A DNA stretch of 51,238 nucleotides, taken from positions 1 through 51,238 of the forward strand of contig DVGZ01000103.1 in NCBI GenBank assembly GCA_018712435.1, in the 5' to 3' direction. The DNA is from Candidatus Caccousia avicola. Lineage in GTDB: Bacteria; Bacillota; Clostridia; Oscillospirales; Acutalibacteraceae. Below the pieces are notes generated by a model. It made no database searches, was not told the origin of the DNA, and worked only from the letters and a program-made list of their open reading frames with translations. Below, piece after piece: positions 24,642 to 33,283 of this stretch (the first letter of the stretch is position 1; every line of letters starts with the position of its first letter). The position numbers and the translations under genes were made by a program.

Positions 24642-26444
24642 TTATTCCGCGGTAAGTTCTTCCATTTCTCCGATCAGCTGATCGAACATTTTGAGCGCGC
24701 TGCTGATCGGCGCGGGCGTGGAAATGTCCACCCCGGCCCCACGCAGAAGCGACACCGGATCGGTGGAGCAGCCGCCGGAGAGGAAGCGGATATAGTCGTC
24801 CACGGCAGGCTTGCCCTCGCGCAGGATGCGCTGCGAGAGCGCGATAGCGGAGGCAAAGCCCGTGGCATACTGATAGACGTAGAAATTATAATAAAAATGC
24901 GGAATGCGCGCCCACTCGAGAGCAATCTCCGGATCGGGCTCGATGTCCTCGCCGTAATACTGGCGGTTGAGATCGGCATACTTCGCGCACAGGGCCTCGG
25001 CGGTGAGAGCTTCGCCCTTGCGGATCTGCTCGCTGCACCACAGCTCAAACTCCGCGAACATGGTCTGACGGTAGAGCGTCGTGCGGAACTGCTCCAGGAA
25101 GTGGTTGATGAGGTACGCGCGGCGGCGCGGCTCCTTCGTCTGGCCGAGCAGATACTGCATCAGCAGCGCCTCGTTGCAGGTGGAAGCCACCTCCGCGACG
25201 AAGATCACATAGCCCGCGTACGTCACGCTCTGGGTGTGGTTGGAGAGATAGGAGTGCAGGGCGTGGCCCATCTCGTGCACCAGGGTAAACACGTCGTCGA
25301 GCGTATCAGTGTAGTTGAGCAGGACAAAGGGATGCACGCCGTACACACCGGCGGAGTACGCGCCGGAACGCTTGCCCTTGTTCTCGTAGACGTCGATCCA
25401 GCGGTTGTCAAAGCCCTCGTTGAGGATTTTCAGGTAATCCTCGCCCATCGGGGCCAGGGCCTTGCGGGCCAGCTCCTTGCCCTCCTCAAACGTCACCTTC
25501 ATGTCCTCGTCGGCAACGATGGGGGTGTACAGGTCATAATAGTGCAGCTTGTCCACGCCCAGCAGCTTCTTGCGCAGGCGCACATAGCGGTGCATGGCCG
25601 GGAAATTGTCGTGGACAGCCTGGATCAGGTTGTGGTAGATCTCCACCGGAACCTCGGTGTGATCGAGGGCGGCATGCAGCGCGGAGGGATAACGGCGGGC
25701 GTTCGCGAAGAACTGGAGCTGCTGCATCTGGGAGGTCAGCACCGCGGCGGAGGTGTTGCGGTACTGGCCGTACACGCCGTACAGGGAACGGAACGCGGAC
25801 TCGCGCAGCGTGCGGTCAGGAGACATCATCAGGGGAATGAACGTGCCATGCGTGACGGGATGCTTCTTTCCCTCGCTGTCCACCGCGTCCGGGTAGGTCA
25901 TGTCGGCGTCGTTGAGCATGGAGAAGATCTCGTCCGGGGCCTGGCTGAGCTGTCCGGCGGCGGCCAGCAGAGCCTCGCACTCGGCGGAAAGCGTGTGATC
26001 CTTCTTGCGGCGCACGCGCGTCAGGGCCAAACGGTAATGCTCCAGTCCCTCCTCCTCGCGGAAGAAGCTCTCAAAGCGCTCGTCGCTGACGGCGAGCAGC
26101 TCCGGCGTGCTGAACGCGCTGGCCTTGTCCAGATCAACCAGGAGGTTGCGCGACTGGGCGCTCAGCTCCTGATACACGGCGTTGCGCGTGTCCTCGTCGG
26201 ACTTGCGGAAGGCGTAGGAGATCAGGCGGTCGCCGTCGCGCATCAGATCGTCGTACAGGCGCAGATAGCCGAGAAGGGTCGCCGCGCTCTCGCACAGACG
26301 GCCTTCATAGCCTTTCAGCTCGTCGAGCATTCCGCGCACACGGGTCAGCTCGGCGCGCCATGCTTCGTCGCTTGCAAACAAATCGGTTGTCGCCCAGGTA
26401 AAGCGCGGATCCGCTTCACTGCGGGCAGGAATGGTGTTCTGCAT
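24642..26444 (-). CDS. pepF: Oligoendopeptidase F (M3B zinc peptidase)
   Basis: A 600-residue cytoplasmic peptidase, the family's normal size. The zinc motif HEMGHALHS is at residues 390-398, and the third ligand Glu lies in FVAEVASTCNE near 420. It cuts peptides of roughly 7-17 residues. AAAGGAGA precedes the ATG. It lies directly upstream of the peptide transporter operon, so imported peptides would be degraded by it, but a terminator shows the two are separately transcribed. It is probably transcribed with the AlkD-like gene 35 bases before it. Confidence 0.95.
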   Translation of the reverse strand: MQNTIPARSEADPRFTWATTDLFASDEAWRAELTRVRGMLDELKGYEGRLCESAATLLGYLRLYDDLMRDGDRLISYAFRKSDEDTRNAVYQELSAQSRNLLVDLDKASAFSTPELLAVSDERFESFFREEEGLEHYRLALTRVRRKKDHTLSAECEALLAAAGQLSQAPDEIFSMLNDADMTYPDAVDSEGKKHPVTHGTFIPLMMSPDRTLRESAFRSLYGVYGQYRNTSAAVLTSQMQQLQFFANARRYPSALHAALDHTEVPVEIYHNLIQAVHDNFPAMHRYVRLRKKLLGVDKLHYYDLYTPIVADEDMKVTFEEGKELARKALAPMGEDYLKILNEGFDNRWIDVYENKGKRSGAYSAGVYGVHPFVLLNYTDTLDDVFTLVHEMGHALHSYLSNHTQSVTYAGYVIFVAEVASTCNEALLMQYLLGQTKEPRRRAYLINHFLEQFRTTLYRQTMFAEFELWCSEQIRKGEALTAEALCAKYADLNRQYYGEDIEPDPEIALEWARIPHFYYNFYVYQYATGFASAIALSQRILREGKPAVDDYIRFLSGGCSTDPVSLLRGAGVDISTPAPISSALKMFDQLIGEMEELTAE

Positions 26445-26479
26445 GGTATTCTCTCCTTTGTGTCAAAATAAAAAGAAAA

Positions 26480-27166
26480 TCAGCGTTTCAGGGAACGCAG
26501 GATTTGCTTCTGTTCCGGGGAAATCCGGCGGCTTTCGATTGCCTTCTGGATGGCTTTGTTGTGCGTCCACACGGGAAGGCGGTGATCCGTGAGATACGGG
26601 AACACGTCGTCCCAGCGCTTGGCGAGGGCGGTGGCAAAATACCACGCCGCCATCATGTTGACGTAGTATTCTTCACTCTTTACCCCGGCGACCCAGTCCG
26701 CGTATTCGGGCCGGAACGCTTCGTCGAGATACAGGCTCATGAGCATCCCCATTGCAAAGCGCACCGTGTACGTCCGATCGCTTTGCAGCCAGCGGAACAG
26801 CTGATCCGGCAAAGCTTCCGGGCGTTTGTCAAACGCGCGCGGGTGCAGCAGATCGCACGTCGCCCAGTTGTCGACATGGGGAAGGAAGGCTTCGAGCGCG
26901 GCCACTGTTTCCCCGTAATCCCGCAGGGAAGCGATCAAAAAGCCGTGCAGGTTGTTTTCTTCATAGTAGTCATGCGGAAGCTGCCGCACAAAAGCGGCGG
27001 CCTGCTCCGTCCCCGCCAGCTCCCGGCTGAGTTTGCGCAGATCGGGAATGCGCACGCCAATCACGCGCGCCGGATCCACGGTGGGCATCAGCTTGGATTG
27101 AAACAGACGGTATTCCGGATCCTGAAGCGCAAACAGCCTGTCCCGGATCTCCTGTACCGGCTCCAT
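26480..27166 (-). CDS. AlkD-like DNA alkylation repair protein (HEAT-repeat)
   Basis: A 228-residue, all-helical HEAT-like protein of the DNA alkylation repair family. VIGVRIPDLRKLSREL and VDNWATCDLL are the family hallmarks. The Trp/Asp pair in the DNA-lesion pocket of AlkD is represented by the NWATCD segment. It would remove positively charged alkyl bases, but many members of this sub-branch have no proven glycosylase activity. The ATG at 27166 follows GGGAGGG. Confidence 0.82.
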   Translation of the reverse strand: MEPVQEIRDRLFALQDPEYRLFQSKLMPTVDPARVIGVRIPDLRKLSRELAGTEQAAAFVRQLPHDYYEENNLHGFLIASLRDYGETVAALEAFLPHVDNWATCDLLHPRAFDKRPEALPDQLFRWLQSDRTYTVRFAMGMLMSLYLDEAFRPEYADWVAGVKSEEYYVNMMAAWYFATALAKRWDDVFPYLTDHRLPVWTHNKAIQKAIESRRISPEQKQILRSLKR

Positions 27167-27186
27167 CACGGTTCCCTCCCTTGTAT

Positions 27187-27208
27187 GGACGTTCCGTCCT
27201 CTATTATA
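27187..27208 (-). promoter_or_regulatory. -10 box and palindrome before the AlkD-like gene
   Basis: A perfect TATAAT is on the minus strand (27203-27208), with only a poor -35. Directly after it is GGACG-TTC-CGTCC (27187-27199), which could be an operator. Confidence 0.45.
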
Positions 27209-27237
27209 CACGCTCCGCGCGAAAAAACCACCCCTCT

Positions 27238-27261
27238 CCGGGCTTTTGCGCAAAAGCCCGG
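27238..27261 (-). terminator. Terminator after azlD
   Basis: A perfect hairpin, CCGGGCTTTT / AAAAGCCCGG with loop GCGC. A T-run follows about 10 bases later on the minus strand. Confidence 0.65.
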
Positions 27262-27262
27262 A

Positions 27263-27592
27263 TCAGAGCGGAAGCCCCGCGAGCGCCATTCCCTGCTCCA
27301 CCACGAAAACGGCGGCTGTCGCGCCGAGGGCGACGATCAGCAAACCCTTGTCCTTATACGCAAGCACGATCGCGACCGCAAGCCCGGCGGCGGCGCTCCA
27401 CCCGCTGGACGTGGACGACAGGATCGCCGGGAAGGTCATGGCAGACAGCACGGCATACGGCACATAGGCGAGAAAGGACTGGATGAACTGGTTCGTGATC
27501 TTTTTGCGGAACACGGCGAGCGGCAGCATACGCACCACATAGGTGACGAGCGCCATGATCAGCACGCCGGTCAAAACATACGCGTAATTCAT
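27263..27592 (-). CDS. azlD: AzlD small subunit of branched-chain amino acid exporter
   Basis: A 109-residue membrane protein with three or four helices: MNYAYVLTGVLIMALVTYVVRMLP at the N-terminus, with the conserved Arg and Pro, and two later hydrophobic stretches. It is the standard small partner of AzlC. Its ATG is immediately adjacent to the azlC stop (TAA at 27593-27595). The pair exports branched-chain amino acids and analogues. Confidence 0.9.
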   Translation of the reverse strand: MNYAYVLTGVLIMALVTYVVRMLPLAVFRKKITNQFIQSFLAYVPYAVLSAMTFPAILSSTSSGWSAAAGLAVAIVLAYKDKGLLIVALGATAAVFVVEQGMALAGLPL

Positions 27593-28303
27593 TTATGTCT
27601 GCGCCTCCTTTGCCACGGGGTAGCGCAGCGCCGCGAGCGCGGAGGCCGCGACGGCGCAGACGATGATCACCCAGCCGCTCGAAAGACGGTTCAAACCGGG
27701 CGTCCAGGTGAACAGGCACGAGAGCGCACCCGCGAAAATCACCACGCGGCGGATCGGCTTCGACGTGCGCGACGGCGGGATGATGATCGCGAGGAACATG
27801 CCGTAAATCGCGATCCCCAGCGCGCTGCGCAGCGATTCGGGCAGAATGCCCGTGGCCGCCGCGCCGAGGAAGGTTCCCAGCGCCCAGCCGAAATACGGCG
27901 TGAGGATCAGCCCCGAAAAATAGCGGGCGTTGATCGATCCCTTCTGCTGCATGGCGACGGCGAAGATTTCATCCGTCACGCCGAAGGAGAGCACCCAGCG
28001 CTGCAAGGTGGTCATGGCCTCGTCCACCTTCTGGGAAAGCGAGAGCGACATGAGCATATAGCGGATGTTGATGACGAAGGTGGTGACGGCTATCTCCACA
28101 TACAAGCCGCCGGAGAGGATCAGCGCCGTCCCGGCCACCTGCCCGGCGGAGGTGAGGTTTGTCATCGAGATGAGCAGCGCCACCCACACGGGCAGGCCGC
28201 CCTGCGTCGCCATCATGCCGAAGGCGAAGGAAACGCTGATATAGCCGAGACAGATCGGCAGGCCGTCTTTCAGGCCCTTGCGAAAGGTGAGTTGTTCCGA
28301 CAT
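27593..28303 (-). CDS. azlC: AzlC large subunit of branched-chain amino acid exporter
   Basis: A 236-residue membrane protein with the typical start FRKGLKDGLPICLGYISVSFAFG and conserved NIRYMLMSLSLSQ and TDEIFAV segments. The ATG at 28303 is preferred over 28312 because GGGGAA then lies 8 bases upstream. It follows leuB by about 105 bases on the same strand, without a promoter I can recognise in between, so the exporter may be part of the leucine operon. Confidence 0.9.
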   Translation of the reverse strand: MSEQLTFRKGLKDGLPICLGYISVSFAFGMMATQGGLPVWVALLISMTNLTSAGQVAGTALILSGGLYVEIAVTTFVINIRYMLMSLSLSQKVDEAMTTLQRWVLSFGVTDEIFAVAMQQKGSINARYFSGLILTPYFGWALGTFLGAAATGILPESLRSALGIAIYGMFLAIIIPPSRTSKPIRRVVIFAGALSCLFTWTPGLNRLSSGWVIIVCAVAASALAALRYPVAKEAQT

Positions 28304-28326
28304 GATTTTCATTCCCCGACAAAGCG

Positions 28327-28354
28327 AGCCCGGCGGCCCCTTGCGGCCCCCGGG
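28327..28354 (-). repeat. G+C-rich hairpin between leuB and azlC
   Basis: GCCCGG and CCGGGC flank an inner GGCC-rich pair. There is no T-run on either strand, so it is more likely an RNA-processing or stabilising hairpin than a terminator. Confidence 0.45.
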
Positions 28355-28409
28355 CTTGCTGATATAGTTTGAGAAGCGTTTTTGCGCCTGCTCCGAGCAG
28401 ATCCGGCGC

Positions 28410-29483
28410 TCAGAGCGATTCGCAGACGAGCGCGCCCATCTCCGCGCAGGAGACCAGCTTCATGCCCTCGGTGCAGATATCGGCGGTACGGCCCTTTTCG
28501 AGCGCGCGGGAAACGGCTGCTTCGATCGCGTCCGCCGCCTCGGCTTCCCCGAGCGAGTAGCGCAGCATCATCGCGGCGGAAAGGATCGTGGCGAGCGGGT
28601 TCGCCTTGCCGGTGCCCGCGATATCCGGGGCGGAGCCGTGGATCGGCTCATACAGACCGGACTTGCCGCCGCTCAGGCTGGCGCTCGCGAGCATGCCGAT
28701 GCTGCCGCTGATCATGGAGGCCTCGTCGGAGAGGATGTCGCCGAAGATGTTGGAGGTCACAATCACGTCGAACTGGCCGGGATTGCGCACGAGCTGCATC
28801 GCGCAGTTGTCCACATACATGTGGGACAGCTCCACATCCGGGAACTCCTCGTCGCGGATGCGCGTGACGGTGGCGCGCCACAGGCGGGAGCTTTCGAGCA
28901 CGTTCGCCTTGTCGACGCTGCACACGCGGCTCTTTCTCTTTCTTGCCATCTCAAAGGCCACGCGGGCAATGCGCTCGATCTCCGGCACGGAATACTGCTC
29001 CGTGTCGTAGGCGGCTTCGGCCCCGTCCACCGTGCGGCGGCCGCGCTCGCCAAAGTAGATGCCGCCGGTCAGCTCACGCACCACCAGGATATCAAGGCCC
29101 TCGCCGATGATCTCCGGGCGCAGCGGGGAAGCGCTGCGCAGCTGCGGGAAGATGACGGCCGGGCGCAGGTTTGCGAACAGGCCGAGCGCCCCACGGATAC
29201 CGAGCAAGCCCTTCTCCGGGCGGCGATCACCGGGGACGTTATCCCACTTCGGACCGCCCACCGCGCCGAGCAGCGTGGAATCCGCCGCCTTGCACGCGTC
29301 GATCGTCTCCTGCGGCAGCGGCACGCCCGTCTCGTCGATGGCGCAGCCGCCCAGCAGGGCATAGGTGTAATTCATATGGAAGCCGAACTTTTCTCCTGCC
29401 TTATCAAGAACGCGGATCGCTTCGTCCACGATCTCCGGGCCGATGCCGTCTCCCTTCAAGACAGCGATGTTATACTCTCTCAT
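28410..29483 (-). CDS. leuB: 3-isopropylmalate dehydrogenase
   Basis: A 357-residue enzyme of leucine synthesis. It has the NAD-binding start [22 protein letters not shown], the substrate Arg residues ([13 protein letters not shown]), Tyr in the DTEQYS region, Lys in SVDKANVL and the metal Asp in LSDEASMI. It oxidatively decarboxylates 3-isopropylmalate. It follows leuA by 15 bases. leuC and leuD (isopropylmalate isomerase), often placed between them, are absent here and must lie elsewhere. Confidence 0.95.
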   Translation of the reverse strand: MREYNIAVLKGDGIGPEIVDEAIRVLDKAGEKFGFHMNYTYALLGGCAIDETGVPLPQETIDACKAADSTLLGAVGGPKWDNVPGDRRPEKGLLGIRGALGLFANLRPAVIFPQLRSASPLRPEIIGEGLDILVVRELTGGIYFGERGRRTVDGAEAAYDTEQYSVPEIERIARVAFEMARKRKSRVCSVDKANVLESSRLWRATVTRIRDEEFPDVELSHMYVDNCAMQLVRNPGQFDVIVTSNIFGDILSDEASMISGSIGMLASASLSGGKSGLYEPIHGSAPDIAGTGKANPLATILSAAMMLRYSLGEAEAADAIEAAVSRALEKGRTADICTEGMKLVSCAEMGALVCESL

Positions 29484-29498
29484 GCTGACGTCCTCCCG

Positions 29499-31202
29499 TT
29501 ACTGCTTTTTCTGTTCGCCGGACGCGCGGTTGATCGCGCAGATGATGCCCTTGATGGAGGCAAGACTGATGTTGCCGTCCATGCCCGCGCCGAACACGGT
29601 CTTTCCGTCCTTGTCGCGGAGCTGGATGTAAGACAGAGCCTTCGAGTCCGCGCCCGCTCCCACAGCGTGCTCGCTGTAGGAAACGAACTGGTAGTCGGTG
29701 ATGCCGATCGTGCGCAGAGCGTTGAAGAACGCGTCGATCGGGCCGTTGCCGCGTCCGCTGATCCGGTGATCCTCGTGGCGGAAGCGCAGGTTGCCCTCAA
29801 AGTGCACGACGGTGTTGTCGCTCTCGGCCTCGTTCTCCTCGTACAGTTTATACTGTTTGAGGTTGTAGGGATATTTGATTTCGAGATACTCGCGGCGGAA
29901 GATATCGAAGATCTCCTGCGGCTTGAGTTCGCGTCCGGCCTCGTCGCAGGCGTGCTTGACCATCGCGCCGAATTCCGGGTGCATGGCCTTGGGCAGCTCG
30001 TAGCCGAAGGACTGCTGCATCACAAACGCCGCGCCGCCCTTGCCGGACTGGCTGTTGATGCGGATGATCGGCTCGTACTTGCGGCCCACGTCCGCCGGGT
30101 CGATCGGCAGGTACGGCACCTCCCAGTACGGGCTGTCGCTGTCCTGCATATACTTCACGCCCTTGCTGATCGCGTCCTGGTGCGAGCCGGAGAAGGCTGT
30201 GAACACCAGATCGCCCGCGTATGGATAGCGCGGCGGGACGGTCATGCGGGTGCATTTCTCGTAAATCTCGCGGATACGGCGCAGATCGGAGAAATCAAGG
30301 CCCGGATCCACGCCCTGCGAGTACATGTTCATGGCGACGTTCATGATATCGGCATTGCCGGTGCGCTCGCCGTTGCCGAACAGCGTACCCTCCACGCGCT
30401 CCGCGCCCGCGAGAATGCCGAGCTCAGTAGCAGCGGTGCCGGTGCCGCGATCGTTGTGCGGGTGCAGGCTGATGATCGCGCAGTCGCGGTGCTTCAGGTG
30501 GCGGCAGAAATATTCGATCTGGTCCGCGTGATGGTTCGGCGTGGACATCTCCACGGTGTTCGGCAGGTTCAGAATAACCTTGTTTTCGGGCGTTGCGCCG
30601 AGCGTTTCCAGCACCTTTTCGCAGATCAAAACGGCGTTGTCGATCTCCGTGCCGGAGAAGCTTTCGGGGGAATACTCATAGCGAATGTTCGCGCCGGTGC
30701 GGGCGATCTCCTTCTCCGTCAGCTCGCGGACCAGCTTCGCGCCCTCCACCGCGATGTCGATGACGCCCTGCATGTCGGTCTTGAACACAACCTTGCGCTG
30801 GAGCGTCGAGGTGGAATTATAGAAATGAACGATGACGTTTTTCGCGCCGTCGATCGCTTCAAACGTTTTCTGAATGAGGTGCGGGCGGCACTGCACGAGC
30901 ACCTGAATGGTCACGTCGTCCGGGATCAGGTTTCGCTCAATCAGCGCGCGGCAGATCTCATACTCCGTCTCCGAAGCGGAGGGAAAGCCGATCTCAATCT
31001 CCTTGAAGCCGATCTCAACCAGCGTTTTGAAAAACAGCAGCTTCTCCTCGAGGTTCATCGGATCGATCAGCGCCTGGTTGCCGTCGCGCAGATCGACGCT
31101 GCACCAGATCGGCGCTTTTGTGATCACCTTGTCGGGCCAGGTGCGGTCCGGCAGGGACACCGGAGAAAACGGAATGTACTTTTTACAGCCTTTGTTCAAC
31201 AT
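29499..31202 (-). CDS. leuA: 2-isopropylmalate synthase (LeuA2 type)
   Basis: A 567-residue enzyme of the long LeuA2 class. The TIM barrel has DLRDGNQALIDPM (metal Asp, about residues 38-50), ISLHPHNDRGTGTAA (the HPHND metal site) and GTLFGNGERTGNAD. The C-terminal LeuA dimer/leucine-feedback domain occupies about 430-560. It joins acetyl-CoA to 2-oxoisovalerate. ACAGGAGG stands 8 bases before the ATG. Expression is controlled by the T-box leader directly upstream. Confidence 0.95.
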   Translation of the reverse strand: MLNKGCKKYIPFSPVSLPDRTWPDKVITKAPIWCSVDLRDGNQALIDPMNLEEKLLFFKTLVEIGFKEIEIGFPSASETEYEICRALIERNLIPDDVTIQVLVQCRPHLIQKTFEAIDGAKNVIVHFYNSTSTLQRKVVFKTDMQGVIDIAVEGAKLVRELTEKEIARTGANIRYEYSPESFSGTEIDNAVLICEKVLETLGATPENKVILNLPNTVEMSTPNHHADQIEYFCRHLKHRDCAIISLHPHNDRGTGTAATELGILAGAERVEGTLFGNGERTGNADIMNVAMNMYSQGVDPGLDFSDLRRIREIYEKCTRMTVPPRYPYAGDLVFTAFSGSHQDAISKGVKYMQDSDSPYWEVPYLPIDPADVGRKYEPIIRINSQSGKGGAAFVMQQSFGYELPKAMHPEFGAMVKHACDEAGRELKPQEIFDIFRREYLEIKYPYNLKQYKLYEENEAESDNTVVHFEGNLRFRHEDHRISGRGNGPIDAFFNALRTIGITDYQFVSYSEHAVGAGADSKALSYIQLRDKDGKTVFGAGMDGNISLASIKGIICAINRASGEQKKQ

Positions 31203-31221
31203 CGCAAATACCTCCTGTCTC

Positions 31222-31540
31222 GCTGAGAGACGGGATCAAAAAAGCCCCGAACTCCCGTGATGAAAGCTCGGGGCGAATGATTCCATCCGCGGTACCACCC
31301 AAATTCAGCGCGCTGCGCGCGCCCTCAGACCTCTCAGGAATTCCCCGAAGGCCTTGGCCTGTAACGCTGCCTCTGCGTCCGGTCCTACACGCCGCAAAGA
31401 GCGCGTCAGACCGGCAGCTCCGGGATGAGTTATACACGCTGATAAAACCGCCGGCTCGCACCATCCGCCGGCTCTCTTGTGATTTTCAAAAGCGTCTTTT
31501 TCCCTTCATCGCCTTTTTGTGGCTGTGAAATTGTATTGGA
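31222..31540 (-). promoter_or_regulatory. Leucine T-box leader of the leuAB operon
   Basis: The minus-strand leader has the T-box sequence GGGTGGTACCGCGGA (31286-31300). It is followed by a terminator (arms about 31244-31253 and 31264-31274, then TTTTTT at about 31238-31243). Upstream is a stem I with the distal GGTGCGAGCCGG loop near 31455-31465. The specifier-loop triplet reads CTC (31427-31429), a leucine codon. Uncharged leucine tRNA would bind and prevent termination. Confidence 0.9.
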
Positions 31541-31544
31541 AAAT

Positions 31545-31574
31545 ATTATAGCCCTCCGGCGGGCGAATTGTCAA
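31545..31574 (-). promoter_or_regulatory. Sigma-A promoter of the leuAB T-box operon
   Basis: A perfect TTGACA (31569-31574) and a perfect TATAAT (31545-31550) on the minus strand are 18 bases apart. Confidence 0.9.
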
Positions 31575-31585
31575 GAGGAAAGCGC

Positions 31586-31930
31586 TCAGAAATTCGAGCC
31601 GTTCCAGCCCCATTGATCCGTCGCGAGATAGCGCACATAGACGTGGTCGGGCTGGATCCCCAGCACGGACTGCGCCAGCGAGCACAGGCGGGCGGTGAGC
31701 TGATTGCAGGCGGAGTCGGGCGCGCCGCCGTACAGGTCCACGGCGATGAAAGCCACCGGCTCGTCCGCCTTGCCGCGGAAGGCCATGCGGGTTTCCGGCT
31801 CAAAGGTCAGCATCAGCCAGCTTTCGCTCTTGCCGGGAAGCAGGGCGATCGCTTCCCCCAGAGCGGAGCGCAGGGATTCCTCCTGCGCGGGAGTAATGGC
31901 GAGATTGGTTTTCCATTGAATACAGGGCAT
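31586..31930 (-). CDS. MIF-family tautomerase-like protein
   Basis: A 114-residue homologue of macrophage migration inhibitory factor. The ATG at 31930 gives MPCIQWKTNL, exposing the catalytic Pro after Met removal, and places AAAGGA about 9 bases upstream; an ATG nine bases earlier would bury the Pro. The active-site Lys (LPGKSESW), MAFRG and the C-terminal PDHVYVRY and GWNGSNF align by eye with animal MIF. The Asn of the animal VYINY segment (Asn97) is Arg here. The family catalyses keto-enol tautomerisation of phenylpyruvate-like compounds; the physiological role in bacteria is not known. Confidence 0.88.
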   Translation of the reverse strand: MPCIQWKTNLAITPAQEESLRSALGEAIALLPGKSESWLMLTFEPETRMAFRGKADEPVAFIAVDLYGGAPDSACNQLTARLCSLAQSVLGIQPDHVYVRYLATDQWGWNGSNF

Positions 31931-32010
31931 GGTCAGCATCCTTTCCGTTTCAAAATGAGAATTTCTTTCAGTATAACACCGCTCTCAGCATTTGTCACCG
32001 CAAAGAAAAA

Positions 32011-32030
32011 AGGAGCGCGTTCAGCGCTCC
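32011..32030 (-). terminator. Terminator containing the stop codon of the upstream gene
   Basis: A 7-bp stem (GGAGCGC / GCGCTCC) is followed on the minus strand by TTTTTT. The TGA of the preceding gene lies in the hairpin. Confidence 0.8.
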
Positions 32031-32470
32031 CCACAGTAAAAATAAGTGGAATTGTCAACCAGACGGCACCAGTCGGCCTTGTCGAGGATCGCCGCCACAT
32101 CCGCGCGGCGCAGCTTCTGCGGCGCGATGGCCTTGACGGCCTCGGAGACATGGATCAGGCGATCCGCATTCTCCTTGAAAAATGCGCGCAGCTTCTCCTC
32201 GGCCTCCTCCAGCCCCGTTTTCGGAGCGCGGGCAGCCGCCGCCACGGCCTTCTTTTTCTCCAGCAGGAACTCCTCCGGGTGCGCCTTCAGATATGCCAGA
32301 TACGTCACCCGGATCCGGCTGACCAGCGCCGGGGTGATATCCGGCTCCTCCTTCAGCCTGGAAAAGGGGCAGCGCACCAGATCGTGCATTTCCTCATACC
32401 CGCGGCTCTCGCAATAGCAGAGAAACGGATAGTACGCATCACTCGTATAGACGTCCCGAATTTTTGCCAT
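32021..32470 (-). CDS. Uncharacterised small helical protein
   Basis: A 149-residue cytoplasmic protein that I do not recognise. Residues 1-65 (YYPFLCYCESRGYEEMHDLV, then ITPALVSRIRVTYLAYL) look like a helix-hairpin-helix or alpha-CTD-like fold. Residues 66-95 are Ala/Lys-rich and charged. Residues 100-149 (VSEAVKAIAPQKLRRADVAA, then DNSTYFYCG) could be a small winged helix. AGGAAGAGAG precedes the ATG. It stands alone between the MIF-like gene and the divergent niaR. A nucleic-acid-binding role is only a guess. Confidence 0.65.
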   Translation of the reverse strand: MAKIRDVYTSDAYYPFLCYCESRGYEEMHDLVRCPFSRLKEEPDITPALVSRIRVTYLAYLKAHPEEFLLEKKKAVAAAARAPKTGLEEAEEKLRAFFKENADRLIHVSEAVKAIAPQKLRRADVAAILDKADWCRLVDNSTYFYCGER

Positions 32471-32604
32471 ATCTCTCTCTTCCTCCTGGATGTTTGCTGA
32501 TTTTAAACGCGCCGCCGCACGGCACATTTTTTTATTATAGCAAGCGGGAAGCGGCGCGGCAAGGAAAATTTTTCTTTTTGTCACAATCTGTGGGTTGGGT
32601 CTGG

Positions 32605-32610
32605 TATAAT
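32605..32610 (+). promoter_or_regulatory. -10 box of niaR
   Basis: A perfect TATAAT 47 bases before the niaR ATG. A convincing -35 at 16-18 bases is lacking, and I see no NiaR-type palindrome here. Confidence 0.5.
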
Positions 32611-32657
32611 AAAAACAATGCACCCTAAAGATTCCGGCGGAGAAAGGAAGAACGAAA

Positions 32658-33194
32658 ATGGCAGAGACAATGACGGCGAAGGAGCGGCGCGAGGCGATTC
32701 TGCGCGAATTGGAGCGCGCGGAAAGCCCGGTGAGCGCTTCCGCGCTGGCAAAGCAGTTTCACGTCAGCCGCCAGGCGGTGGTGGGCGACGTAGCCATGCT
32801 CCGTGCGCTCAACGCCCCGATCGCGGCCACGCCGCGCGGCTATGTGCTCACACGCGCGGAGGGGCGCGGGAAAACCTTCACGATTGCGTGCCGCCACGGG
32901 CGCGACCGGCTTGGAGAGGAGCTCTATGCCGTCGTCGACAATGGCGGGGCCCTGCTGGACGTGGTGGTGGAGCATGCTCTGTATGGCCAGCTCAGCGGCA
33001 AGCTGCACATTTTCTCCCGCTACGACGCGGACGAATTTCTGCGCAGGCTCTCCGAGCAGGAGGCTTCCCCTCTCTCCGCGCTCACGGGCGGCATCCATCT
33101 GCACACCCTTTCCTGCCCGGATGACGGCTGCTTTGCCCGCATCTGCACTGTCCTGCGGGAAAAGGGAATTCTCATTGCGCCCGGCGACGAATAA
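32658..33194 (+). CDS. niaR: NiaR niacin-responsive repressor
   Basis: A 178-residue repressor. The winged helix-turn-helix at about 8-60 contains SASALAKQFHVSRQAVVGDV. The C-terminal 3H domain (about 75-175) holds three conserved His: VVEHALYG, GGIHLHTLSC. It binds nicotinic acid with metal and then blocks NAD-precursor genes. GGAGAAAGGAAG lies before the ATG. Its target site is visible at the promoter of the next gene, niaX. Confidence 0.92.
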   Translation: MAETMTAKERREAILRELERAESPVSASALAKQFHVSRQAVVGDVAMLRALNAPIAATPRGYVLTRAEGRGKTFTIACRHGRDRLGEELYAVVDNGGALLDVVVEHALYGQLSGKLHIFSRYDADEFLRRLSEQEASPLSALTGGIHLHTLSCPDDGCFARICTVLREKGILIAPGDE

Positions 33195-33254
33195 CTCCGC
33201 CAAATCTTCCGATTTTTCCGCTGAAAGAGGAAAAAAGTCCGTGAAACCTTGCCA

Positions 33255-33283
33255 TTGACACAGGTTCTTTTCATGAGTATGAT
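33255..33283 (+). promoter_or_regulatory. Sigma-A promoter of niaX
   Basis: A perfect TTGACA (33255-33260) and TATGAT (33278-33283) are 17 bases apart, directly followed by the NiaR operator. Confidence 0.88.

Noticed and set aside
24642-26444. pepF as part of the opp operon
   Set aside because: A strong terminator and a separate opp promoter lie between them.
28638-31226. A plus-strand open frame of about 860 codons opposite leuB and leuA
   Set aside because: It has no ribosome site or domain, and its residues mirror the codon bias of leuA and leuB on the other strand.
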